Below, piece after piece: positions 16,601 through 23,984 of a DNA stretch of 64,000 nucleotides. The translations under genes and the position numbers were made by a program. Each line of letters starts with the position of its first letter. The stretch's first letter is position 1. Under the pieces are notes generated by a model. It saw only the letters and a list, made by a program, of their open reading frames with translations. It was not told the DNA's origin and searched no databases. The stretch is from G965267605 sp965267605 (lineage in GTDB: Bacteria > Bacteroidota > Bacteroidia > Flavobacteriales_E > Vicingaceae), in the NCBI GenBank assembly GCA_965267605.1, contig OZ254088.1:2480001-2544000 (forward strand), written 5' to 3'.

Positions 16601-18623
16601 TCGTGCTCGCATTGTTGTCAAGGTGAATATCTCCTGCAAAACATGCGTTCCCAACCACCAGCGGATATTTCTGGTAATTGTTCCACTCAGACGGATCGTC
16701 AACATTCTGATCAAATCCACCTGTTGCAGAAGCGTGCCCAAAGAATGTCATCAAAGAGGTTCCTCGCGAAATCATATTCTTGATCGAATCGGAAAGTGTG
16801 ATCTGAATAGGAGCCGTGGATGTCTTCTGGAATGTGGTGACATTGCCCCCAAACAAGGTGTCTTCCAGTGTGGATTTGTAAACGTTCAAGTAGCTCGTGA
16901 AGAGTTGTGATTCACTGGCATTCGTACCACCCGCGAAATGCAGGATATCCTTCATCCACATTGCTCTAGGTGCGGTTTCGTAATCAATCACCTTCGTAAG
17001 GTAGAGTGACACCTCCCCGGATGTATTGGCACTCAACCTACCAGTAGGTATGGCCGGCTCCAAAAGTGTACTATTCAATCCAGCCGTAAACAACAAATCT
17101 GCCGATGGATTTCCCATGGTTGGTACCAAGCTCATTTGTGTATTCACTTGCGACTTCCTCCTAAGTGGGTCCTTTACAGATTTACCTATCAGGAATAGGT
17201 TCTGCGGTGCTGAAGGAAAACTATCGATCAACTCCTGAGCCATATTACGAATGGCCAAAGGATGCTCTCTCACCCCATACGCAAACTGATGGTAGAGCTG
17301 GTTGATGTCAACCACCATGGTGTTGTAGCCTTGTCCGGATCTGTAAGCTGCATAAGCATTAGCGTCCGTTATAAGGTTCGGGTGTGTTACAATAACATAC
17401 GCTGAATCCAGCCCAAGTGTATGGTAAGATGTAAAGTTCCCCGTTCCGAATACCGGGATTGGTGTGGGCGTAATGGCAGCATTCACGGAAGAAATGACAA
17501 CCCGCTTATCTGAACCACTGTTTGGCACAATGGCTCTATACTGCGCCCCATTCTGTACTACTGGAATTCTTCTTCCATTGTCTACATCGTACATTACTAC
17601 ACCGCCCGTACCTGTGAAATTAGAAATGACCAGAAGCGACTTGGCTTGCGTTCCATGGTCCTGAACCTGAACCTTATCAAAGTTCACGTTGCTGAAACTC
17701 ATGGTATGCGGGTACTTGATGCCCACATAATGAACGGCCATATTGTCTACAAAATTCGGATCGGCTGGAGCAATGTCGTTGATACTGGAAAAATCTATCG
17801 TTGTGCTTGTTGACGTGATCGCTGAGATCGGAATCTGAAAATTGAAATCAATTTTCTTGTATCCTGCAAAAATGCTGTCAACATAGTTCACGCTCAACCT
17901 ACCAATGGTCAAGTGATGATCGTTGGTAATGGAGGCGTAATCTGATTGACCCGTCAGCACCCCAAAAACAGTGGGTGATGGCCCGGTAGGAAAGTAGTCG
18001 TTCGTGGAAACAGCCAACGTTTGGGTTGCACCTTTTCCGAATTTCGAATTTCCCCATCCTTCAGCCTCATGGTATTGAGGATCTGTACCTCCAACAGCAT
18101 TGGTTTGACCGTAATAGAAAGTACTATTGAACATTGCAATCTTACTCTTCCATATGTGCGTATTAGCGGTGTAACTACCAAAGCTTGTATCTGTTTCGAC
18201 AGTCGCCCTTAGATTGGTGATACTGGTATTCCAGGTGAGGTAATAAGAAGCTGTATCATGTATAACACTGTAATGTGGATTCGGATTGTTTCCTACACCG
18301 TAAAGCACAGAGTCCATCCATCCATCATTGGCTTCAGCAAAAAACTCAATGAAATCAGCAGCGTTCAGTACACCATCACCTTCTCCCTCAACGTAGATGG
18401 GAACCTCCTGGCCGCGACCAAAGACTTGAAAATTGCGAGCGTCTATTGTGCCTAACGGTATACCTGCATTAGCCAACGTGGCAGAATCCAGTCGAACTAT
18501 AGCATCCGTACCAACCCTTAACTCATAGTATTGTTGACCGTAATTGATCCAGCTATTGGCTTGCTGGGCTACACCAAAGAATGGAAGCAGGATGGAGAGG
18601 AGTGTATAGAGCCTTTTGGTCAC
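13665..18623 (-). CDS. porU2: Putative T9SS sortase PorU2 (C25 gingipain-like peptidase)
   Basis: This is a 1,652-residue exported protein (signal MTKRLYTLLSILLPFFGVAQ) of the PorU2 family. The N-terminal third is a beta-rich prodomain-like region. A C25 peptidase domain follows from about residue 400 (DSAYVIVTHPNLITDANAY), with the catalytic pair intact: His630 in FFGHASATGG and Cys661 in GNACFAGD. The second half holds CARDB/Ig-like repeats (for example ISLEVAIENIGDYDMDSLLI) and ends with a FlgD-like module (WDGRDDFGDQLANGIYLYRV) rather than a standard sorting domain. Canonical PorU is shorter, near 1,200 residues, and removes cargo sorting domains to attach them to the surface. This protein probably does a related job with its partner PorV2, whose gene overlaps its start by 4 bases. 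Confidence 0.85.
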   Translation of the reverse strand: MTKRLYTLLSILLPFFGVAQQANSWINYGQQYYELRVGTDAIVRLDSATLANAGIPLGTIDARNFQVFGRGQEVPIYVEGEGDGVLNAADFIEFFAEANDGWMDSVLYGVGNNPNPHYSVIHDTASYYLTWNTSITNLRATVETDTSFGSYTANTHIWKSKIAMFNSTFYYGQTNAVGGTDPQYHEAEGWGNSKFGKGATQTLAVSTNDYFPTGPSPTVFGVLTGQSDYASITNDHHLTIGRLSVNYVDSIFAGYKKIDFNFQIPISAITSTSTTIDFSSINDIAPADPNFVDNMAVHYVGIKYPHTMSFSNVNFDKVQVQDHGTQAKSLLVISNFTGTGGVVMYDVDNGRRIPVVQNGAQYRAIVPNSGSDKRVVISSVNAAITPTPIPVFGTGNFTSYHTLGLDSAYVIVTHPNLITDANAYAAYRSGQGYNTMVVDINQLYHQFAYGVREHPLAIRNMAQELIDSFPSAPQNLFLIGKSVKDPLRRKSQVNTQMSLVPTMGNPSADLLFTAGLNSTLLEPAIPTGRLSANTSGEVSLYLTKVIDYETAPRAMWMKDILHFAGGTNASESQLFTSYLNVYKSTLEDTLFGGNVTTFQKTSTAPIQITLSDSIKNMISRGTSLMTFFGHASATGGFDQNVDDPSEWNNYQKYPLVVGNACFAGDIHLDNNASTSEKFVIIGGEGAIGFISGVGLGVPSYLHQYSNNFFWRFGQTQYGNTLGSLMKSTIKGIQGLGNDPLVRSTCWEMTLHGDPALRINPANFPDYEINNQSVYFTPADVTTDIDSFQLNLVITNLGKAVGDSIAVEITRHFPLNNYPDTVAIKVIPGTRYRDTIPFWFPVDPVNGIGLNTFDIVVDALNNVAELSEFNNSITTTLFIRSGDLIPVYPHEYAIMPDQGITLKASTGLPFKVPQTYVFELDTNDSFGTPFKQSFTVTKNGAVVEWTAPPLLAMPDSQVYFWRVSPDSASVGSWNWRESSFQYISGRRGAGQAHFHQFKKDGYKFINYNKPNRSFDFVNTVRQLFCRTYGDPIIAELWDVLYKLDNDVKAYGGISLANAMHLAVLDSVTLEPWNSGLYKWGQANEDSVGNKLGIFIFRENTPAQMTAMQNMITDSVPDGNYILGYTWVTPHYTTWPASVVNAFTNLGADTLQYLGDSIPYIFLVKKGDPNSAIQIVGDSIDMRIDLIRNVNISSTYGTITSEVFGPATRWDSLWWRHRSLENPSLDSLTLDVIGVDLNGTPTIVIDDIPSDSLDMAITSKVNPAVYPFIQLQTYMSDDSMRTAAQLDRWQLIYEGVPECAINPDIHFSFHADTVYQGESISLEVAIENIGDYDMDSLLISYQVVDGNNNVFNIPYARQKPLLKDSVLVSVLSFSTTNMSGGCNLYIDVNPNNDQLEQHHFNNLGQLPFFVIDDDVNPILDVTFDGIHILDGDIVSARPNIAIRLSDENQFLALNDTADFEVYLTPPGGTKQRVYFKDATGADVMTFVPANLPNNSCRIDWNPTLSTDGIYTLEVVAQDRAANASGDHSYLITFEVINKSTISNMVNYPNPFSTCTHFVFTLTGSQVPDNLQIQIMTVTGKVVRNITIDELGPLHIGNNKTPYCWDGRDDFGDQLANGIYLYRVNNRLNGETIEHRATSADKFFKKGYGKMYLLR

Positions 18624-19690
18624 TTCGCTGTGCGGTTGATGTCAAACCGCAGCGAGAACACATTTGAATACAGTGCCACGGATTGATCACCTATGTCAGT
18701 TAATGCATAGTCTAACGCAATTCCTTTAAACTGTATACCTATACCCATATTTGGCTGGAATGTTACAACATTGAAACCATCCAAATCCCTCACCTCTTGC
18801 ACATTTCCGATTCCAGCACGTAAGAAAATCAGGTTGTTATAGCTGGCTTCTAATCCGAAATGCGGATCAATCGAAATTGGGTCACCCTTGATCGCCACAT
18901 TTCTTTTACCATCGAAGGTCATGTCGAGATCCAGTTCTGCATTCAACAGAAACTTCTTGCCCAGGTCAAATTGACGACTGCTTCCAAGCAGCAATTTTGG
19001 CAATGTGATCTCCAGACCGTTCTGGGGTAACTCATTGCCTGTAGCAACAAATACAGCTTTAACTTCATCAGTTAAACTATAAGACCAGGCATTGAAAGTT
19101 GTCGTAATGTCACGGAACATGGCTCCGAACCTCCACTCCTTCACCTGGTACTGCGCACCGACATCGATCCCAAAACCCCATGCTCTGGCAAATTCACCAA
19201 CCGAACGATGAACGATTTTTACGTTAGCACCCACATCCAGTCCTTCCACGGGCATTTTTCGTGCATAGGAAAACAGAATACCGTAATCCGCAGCAGAAAA
19301 AGACTTGATGCGATCGTAATTGATGTTTCCATCCGCATCGATCAACTCGGTAGTATTGGGAATATCGTCTACTCCAAACCTGATAATCGATAATCCCACG
19401 GTGCTCATGCTATCCACTTTGGTAGCAAATGCTCCATAATCATACTTGGCAATGCCTGCGAAATACTCCGCATGCATAAGCGATACCTGAAAATCTGGTT
19501 GAAGTCTGGTAAGTCCGGCCGGGTTCCAATAGCCCGCGGTTACATCGTCTACATTGGCCACCACGGAATTCGACATCCCTAACGATCTGGCACCAACACC
19601 AATGTTCAGGAATTCGTTGCTGTATTTGGGAGCTTGCGCGGCCACATTAACGGACACGAAAACGCCTAGAAACCAAGAGAAGTAGCGCAT
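18620..19690 (-). CDS. porV2: PorV/PorQ family outer-membrane protein, PorV2 type
   Basis: This is a 356-residue outer-membrane beta-barrel of the PorV/PorQ family, related to FadL. The signal peptide ends near SVNVAAQA. The next segment, FLNIGVGARSLGMSNSVVA with NVDDVTAGYWNPAGL, is the family hallmark. PorV is the shuttle that takes T9SS cargo from the translocon to the sortase. It lies directly upstream of porU2 with a 4-base overlap, so the pair is coupled and probably forms a complex. No core translocon genes (sov, porK-N, porT) are in this window. Confidence 0.87.
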   Translation of the reverse strand: MRYFSWFLGVFVSVNVAAQAPKYSNEFLNIGVGARSLGMSNSVVANVDDVTAGYWNPAGLTRLQPDFQVSLMHAEYFAGIAKYDYGAFATKVDSMSTVGLSIIRFGVDDIPNTTELIDADGNINYDRIKSFSAADYGILFSYARKMPVEGLDVGANVKIVHRSVGEFARAWGFGIDVGAQYQVKEWRFGAMFRDITTTFNAWSYSLTDEVKAVFVATGNELPQNGLEITLPKLLLGSSRQFDLGKKFLLNAELDLDMTFDGKRNVAIKGDPISIDPHFGLEASYNNLIFLRAGIGNVQEVRDLDGFNVVTFQPNMGIGIQFKGIALDYALTDIGDQSVALYSNVFSLRFDINRTAK

Positions 19691-19784
19691 AACAGTGAAA
19701 ATGAAAATTACTAAAAATTAGCGATCAGTATGTCACATAACTTCCCAACACGCCTTTTATTTTACCTATCTTGGAGTAATTGAG

Positions 19785-20912
19785 ATGAACGCCACCCGCG
19801 ATTACCTTCCAAATCTTGATGCCACAAGGTTTCTGGCCTTTATATGCGTGTTCTTTGCACATGCATTCGTTGGCCTGGAAGATTGCCATGAAACATTTGC
19901 TGTTCAAGTGGTAAAGAAGGCCCAACAGCTAGGTTTCCTGGGTCTGGAATACTTCTTCGTACTATCCAGTTTTCTGATTAGTTGGTTGATCCTGAAGGAA
20001 CGAAAAGCGACTGGCGATTTCAAAGCCGGACCATTCTTAATAAGGAGAATATTGCGTGTTTGGCCGTTGTATTTTCTCATTGTCCTAATAGGATACGTGG
20101 GTGTTCCACTCGTTCAATCGATCATAGAAGCGCCCTCTTCTGAGTTACCCAATATCTGGTGGCACCTGGGGTTCGTAGTCAATTTCTACATTATAGAGAA
20201 TGGGCCAGACTACCTGTTGCTACTCACATTCCTTTGGTCGATATCCATTGAGGAGCAATTCTATTTGCTGTGGGCGGGTGTCATGAAAGTGATCAAGAAG
20301 GGTTTCCCAATTGTATGCCTCATACTAATTATCATCTCCTTGATTTTCAGATATATATACGTGGATGACTCCAGAATGATATACTATCATACCCTTAGCA
20401 CACTTGGTAATTTTGGCGTAGGCGGGTTAGCTGCGTGGTGGGTGCACTGGAATGGCATTACTTCTGGTCAGAAGCTCTTTCCAAAGTTCGTTTCCGCTTG
20501 TCCGTATGTACTGTTCGCGTTCTTCTATCTGTATTATGATCACCTCTTCAGTGTGCCTCGGGGAATCATCATTGAACGTTTGTTGTTCTCCTTTATCTTC
20601 GCCTGGATCATTCTTGATCAGGGTTTCAACAGCCAACGTATTGCCTCTATCGGGGCCAGCAAAATACTAGACTATCTGGGTAAGATATCCTATGGATTAT
20701 ACTGTTTCCATGGTGTGGTAATCACCGTACTCATTATCGTGATCAGGAAGTATGAATGGGCCCAGGAAGATTGGATGCGGCTATCGCTTAATCCTTTGAT
20801 CGTATTGTCTTCTACCATTGTGATTGCCCATTTGAGCTACCGCTTCTTCGAAAGATATTTCTTACGTTTAAAACAAAGATTCTACCCGGAAGTTGAAGAA
20901 GCAGATACCTAA
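19785..20912 (+). CDS. Acyltransferase 3 family membrane protein
   Basis: This is a 375-residue integral membrane O-acyltransferase (OafA/NodX/YrhL family) with about ten membrane segments. The N-terminal PNLDATRFLAFICVFFAHAF carries the conserved Arg-x10-His pair thought to be catalytic. SIEEQFYLLWAG is another strong family motif. Such enzymes acetylate or acylate surface sugars. The substrate cannot be told from context: the next genes are pssA and purS, each overlapping by 20 bases, which suggests cotranscription more than shared function. It is divergent from porV2. Confidence 0.9.
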   Translation: MNATRDYLPNLDATRFLAFICVFFAHAFVGLEDCHETFAVQVVKKAQQLGFLGLEYFFVLSSFLISWLILKERKATGDFKAGPFLIRRILRVWPLYFLIVLIGYVGVPLVQSIIEAPSSELPNIWWHLGFVVNFYIIENGPDYLLLLTFLWSISIEEQFYLLWAGVMKVIKKGFPIVCLILIIISLIFRYIYVDDSRMIYYHTLSTLGNFGVGGLAAWWVHWNGITSGQKLFPKFVSACPYVLFAFFYLYYDHLFSVPRGIIIERLLFSFIFAWIILDQGFNSQRIASIGASKILDYLGKISYGLYCFHGVVITVLIIVIRKYEWAQEDWMRLSLNPLIVLSSTIVIAHLSYRFFERYFLRLKQRFYPEVEEADT

Positions 20913-21639
20913 TATTCTCACACTTGGGAACCTGGTTTGTGGTGGCATTGCAATCACATTGATCTTTGAAGATCAAATGCATTGGGCCGGGCTGCTGGTC
21001 ATTGCGGCTGCCGTGCTGGACTTTCTGGATGGTTTTGTGGCGAGAGTATTGAAGGTAGCTGGTCCTATTGGAAAACAATTGGACTCGCTGGCTGATATGG
21101 TAACGTTTGGCGTTGTTCCTGCCTTGATTGCCTACAAGTTGATTGAAGCCGGTGTTGCCCACCATCACCCTGATGGAGTTGATGGAGTAGCAGCTTACGT
21201 TAAGTATGCAGCATTCTTAATTGCTGCAATGTCTGCTTATCGCTTAGCCAAATTCAATGTTGACGAATCGCAGAGCGACAGTTTCTCAGGCATACCTACT
21301 CCCGCGAACGCCATCTTCTGGATAGGCATCCCACTTGCGATGCACTACCAAACTGATAGCATCCCATCGCAAGTTTCAAACTGGCTAGCAAATCCGCACA
21401 TCGTACTTGTGGTTTCCATAGTTATGAGCGTTCTGCTTGTGGCTCCCATTCGGATGATTGCATTGAAGTTCAAGCACTATGGTTTCAAGGGAAATGTTGC
21501 CCGATATCTGTTGATCATTGGCTGTGCATTTCTATTGATAACTTTTAGGTTCATTGGGTTCCCTTTAATTATAGCTTTGTACGTGTTGCTATCAATAGCA
21601 AACGGATTAACGAACAAGAATGATGAAGTACATAGCTGA
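20893..21639 (+). CDS. pssA: CDP-diacylglycerol--serine O-phosphatidyltransferase
   Basis: PssA makes phosphatidylserine from CDP-diacylglycerol and serine, the precursor of phosphatidylethanolamine. The CDP-alcohol phosphatidyltransferase motif D-x2-D-G-x2-A-R-x8-G-x3-D-x3-D is complete, spanning DFLDGFVAR to QLDSLAD. About seven membrane segments are visible in 248 residues, typical of type II PssA. The start is a TTG inside the end of the acyltransferase gene (20-base overlap); the protein begins KKQIPNILTLGNLVCGG, the expected N-terminus of the family. The end overlaps purS by 20 bases. psd is not in the window. Confidence 0.95.
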   Translation: MKKQIPNILTLGNLVCGGIAITLIFEDQMHWAGLLVIAAAVLDFLDGFVARVLKVAGPIGKQLDSLADMVTFGVVPALIAYKLIEAGVAHHHPDGVDGVAAYVKYAAFLIAAMSAYRLAKFNVDESQSDSFSGIPTPANAIFWIGIPLAMHYQTDSIPSQVSNWLANPHIVLVVSIVMSVLLVAPIRMIALKFKHYGFKGNVARYLLIIGCAFLLITFRFIGFPLIIALYVLLSIANGLTNKNDEVHS

Positions 21640-21874
21640 AATTGATATCATGCCACTTAAGGCACTACTTGACCCTCAGGGAAAAGCTGTAACCTCCGGA
21701 CTGCAAAACCTGGGATTGAACGAAATCGAAAACGTTCGTGTGGGTAAGCACATCTCTCTGGAAGTTGAAGCCGCAGATGTAGAAACTGCTACTTCGAAGG
21801 TAGAAGAAGCTTGTCAGAAGTTGCTCGCCAATGAGATCATGGAGAGCTACGAATACGAACTGAAAGAAGCTTAG
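21620..21874 (+). CDS. purS: Phosphoribosylformylglycinamidine synthase subunit PurS
   Basis: PurS is the small subunit that bridges PurL and PurQ in the fourth step of purine synthesis. The 84-residue protein fits the family in length and sequence: DPQGKAVTSGLQNLGL and a VRVGKHISLEV strand are diagnostic. It overlaps pssA by 20 bases at its start and interlocks with the lptB stop by 4 bases at its end. purL and purQ are not nearby. A second ATG three bases downstream is an equally likely start. Confidence 0.93.
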   Translation: MMKYIAEIDIMPLKALLDPQGKAVTSGLQNLGLNEIENVRVGKHISLEVEAADVETATSKVEEACQKLLANEIMESYEYELKEA

Positions 21875-22758
21875 TCAGCGTTAGGTTGAGGATCCGGATA
21901 GTGGCCGCAAGTGTCACACTCCCACTCTTCAACAGCCTCACCCGTTTTTTCATCCATTACCAGCTTAGGTACGAACACTCCACGCTCACAAACCGGACAC
22001 CTGTTACTTAGGTCTTCATCGTGTTGAACATTAGCCCTGCGTAGCTCGAAGTTCCTGCCCAGGTAAACTCTTCTTACCTGTTCATCGGCTGCAAGTTCTT
22101 CGGCAGTTCCAGCCTTCAGAATATTTCCTTCAAACAGCAGATACGCTCTATCCGTAATGGAAAGGGTTTCCTGTACGTTGTGATCCGTGATTAGAATACC
22201 TATGTTCTTCTCCTTGAGCCTGGAAACAATGCTCTGAATATCTTCCACGGCAATTGGGTCAACGCCAGCGAAGGGCTCATCAAGCAATATAAAGTTAGGG
22301 CTCACTGCTAACGCTCTGGCAATTTCAGTACGTCTTCTCTCACCTCCGGATAAAAGGTCTCCCCTGTTCTTGCGGACATGTCCAAGATTGAATTCATCTA
22401 TGAGCTCTTCCAGCTTTCTTGATTGCTCAGCCTTGGTAAGCTTAGTCATCTCAAGAACTGCCTTCAAATTGTCTTCGATGCTCAACTTTCTGAAAACCGA
22501 AGCTTCCTGTGCCAAGTATCCGATACCCATTTGGGCACGCTTGTACATAGGCAGTGTGGTAATCTCCTGGTCATCCAAAAAAATCCTTCCTTCGTTAGGT
22601 TTGATCAACCCCACGATCATATAGAACGATGTGGTCTTACCTGCCCCATTGGGTCCAAGGAGACCAACAATCTCTCCTTGCTTTACCTCAACAGATACAC
22701 CTTTTACAACAGTTCTACTCTTGTATCGCTTAACAATATTGTCTGCGCGAAGGATCAT
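21871..22758 (-). CDS. lptB: LPS export ABC transporter ATPase LptB with C-terminal CxxC/CxxC extension
   Basis: LptB powers lipopolysaccharide extraction from the inner membrane with LptF and LptG. Walker A is GPNGAGKTT, the signature LSGGERRRTEIARAL is LptB-type, and Walker B is FILLDEPFAGVDPIAV. Typical LptB ends after about 240-250 residues, near VRRVYLGRNFEL. Here about 50 residues follow, with Cys254 and Cys257 (CPVC) and Cys281 and Cys284 (CDTC), which looks like a zinc ribbon. The tail could be a metal or redox sensor or a docking module. It is coupled by 4-base overlap to the AhpD-like gene and tatC. Confidence 0.93.
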   Translation of the reverse strand: MILRADNIVKRYKSRTVVKGVSVEVKQGEIVGLLGPNGAGKTTSFYMIVGLIKPNEGRIFLDDQEITTLPMYKRAQMGIGYLAQEASVFRKLSIEDNLKAVLEMTKLTKAEQSRKLEELIDEFNLGHVRKNRGDLLSGGERRRTEIARALAVSPNFILLDEPFAGVDPIAVEDIQSIVSRLKEKNIGILITDHNVQETLSITDRAYLLFEGNILKAGTAEELAADEQVRRVYLGRNFELRRANVQHDEDLSNRCPVCERGVFVPKLVMDEKTGEAVEEWECDTCGHYPDPQPNAD

Positions 22759-23102
22759 ACAGTTTCTTCAACGAGGGCATCCCAGTATTCAGTTGCCTTT
22801 CTTGTGTGCGGTATAACGATCGTACCCCCCACAACATTGCCTATTGCTAGGGTCTCAAAAAACTCCTCTTTGGTAACACCCTCTTCTATGCAACGCTGCA
22901 CATGATACTTTACGCAATCATCGCATCTCAATACAAGTGAGGACACCAGACCAAGTAGTTCCTTTGTCTTCACAGGCAGTGCTCCTTCCATATAAGCGTT
23001 GCTATCCAGGTTAAACAACCTGTTCAACACCTTATTGTTCTCCGAAAGAATGCGATCGTTCATTCTCTCTCTATACGCGTTGAAATCGTTTACCTCACTC
23101 AT
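22755..23102 (-). CDS. Carboxymuconolactone decarboxylase family (AhpD-like) protein
   Basis: This is a 115-residue helical protein of the CMD/AhpD superfamily. The redox motif RCDDCVKYHVQRCIEEG has the CxxC and the nearby His typical of AhpD-like alkylhydroperoxidases. The length and all-helical pattern fit. It probably acts in thiol-based peroxide or redox chemistry rather than in aromatic degradation. It lies between tatC and lptB with 4-base overlaps on both sides, a linkage I recall as common in Bacteroidota although its reason is unclear. Confidence 0.9.
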   Translation of the reverse strand: MSEVNDFNAYRERMNDRILSENNKVLNRLFNLDSNAYMEGALPVKTKELLGLVSSLVLRCDDCVKYHVQRCIEEGVTKEEFFETLAIGNVVGGTIVIPHTRKATEYWDALVEETV

Positions 23103-23917
23103 GCTTTACTTTCATTTTTCTTGTTGACCCTTCGGGAAATGCCAATACTGATCTCATAGAGCAACATCAATGGTAAAGATACCAAGAGCTGACTTGAAAT
23201 GTCCGGGGGTGTGATGATAGCAGACAAGATCAGCACAATAACAATAGCGTGCTTCCTGTACCGCTTCATGAACTCTGGTGTGATCAGTCCCATTTTAGAT
23301 AGGAAGTACACCATCAGTGGAAGCTGGAAAATAATTCCACAGGCCAGAATAATGGTAGTTACCGTAGTTATGTAAGAGTTCAACGTAATGTTGTTAACTA
23401 CCTTTTCGGAAATCTGATAGTTACCAAGAAACTGAACCGAAAGTGGCGCAATAATGTAATACGCGAATAGAATTCCCAGGGCAAAGAGGAACGAGCCTGT
23501 GAATACTGTTCCGCGGGCGCTTTTTCTCTCTTTGTCTTTCAGGGCGGGCTTCACGAATCGCCAGAACTCCCAAAGCACATAAGGGAATGCACCTATGAAA
23601 CCACCAATGAGCGACACGACAATATCTGTAGTAATCTGACCAGACATCTTAATGTTCTGAAAATTGATTTTGATGTCGTCAAAACATAGTCGATCACCCA
23701 AGCCTAATAAATCGGACAGCTTACAAAACTGTACATACGTCCAGAAATCGTTCTTGGCCATCGAAAAAATCAGGGTATCGAAGATGTATCTACTAAATAT
23801 GAAAAAGACCACCCCGAACAACATGATCACGATCGTTGATCGTATCAAATGCCACCGAAGTATCTCAAGATGATCCAAGAAGGACATCTCCGCCCTATCG
23901 TCTTTTCCTTTAGCCAT
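23099..23917 (-). CDS. tatC: Twin-arginine translocase subunit TatC
   Basis: TatC is the receptor of the Tat system, which exports folded proteins. The N-terminal MSFLDHLEILRWHLIRS is the family signature (the SFxxHLxELRxR motif in variant form). Six membrane segments follow, with FPYVLWEFWRFVKPALKDKERK and SAIITPPDISSQLLVSLPLMLLYE as further hallmarks. A 20-40 residue insertion (FCKLSDLLGLGDRLCFDDIK) extends the first periplasmic loop. The frame runs back to a TTG at 23935; the ATG at 23917 is preferred. It is first in the operon with the AhpD-like gene and lptB. Confidence 0.96.
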   Translation of the reverse strand: MAKGKDDRAEMSFLDHLEILRWHLIRSTIVIMLFGVVFFIFSRYIFDTLIFSMAKNDFWTYVQFCKLSDLLGLGDRLCFDDIKINFQNIKMSGQITTDIVVSLIGGFIGAFPYVLWEFWRFVKPALKDKERKSARGTVFTGSFLFALGILFAYYIIAPLSVQFLGNYQISEKVVNNITLNSYITTVTTIILACGIIFQLPLMVYFLSKMGLITPEFMKRYRKHAIVIVLILSAIITPPDISSQLLVSLPLMLLYEISIGISRRVNKKNESKA

Positions 23918-23984
23918 GAAATAGAATGTGTGCAAAGATAACAGTCCTTGCGTGGTTTTGGCTGCATTCAGTATTTTGGAGGCC

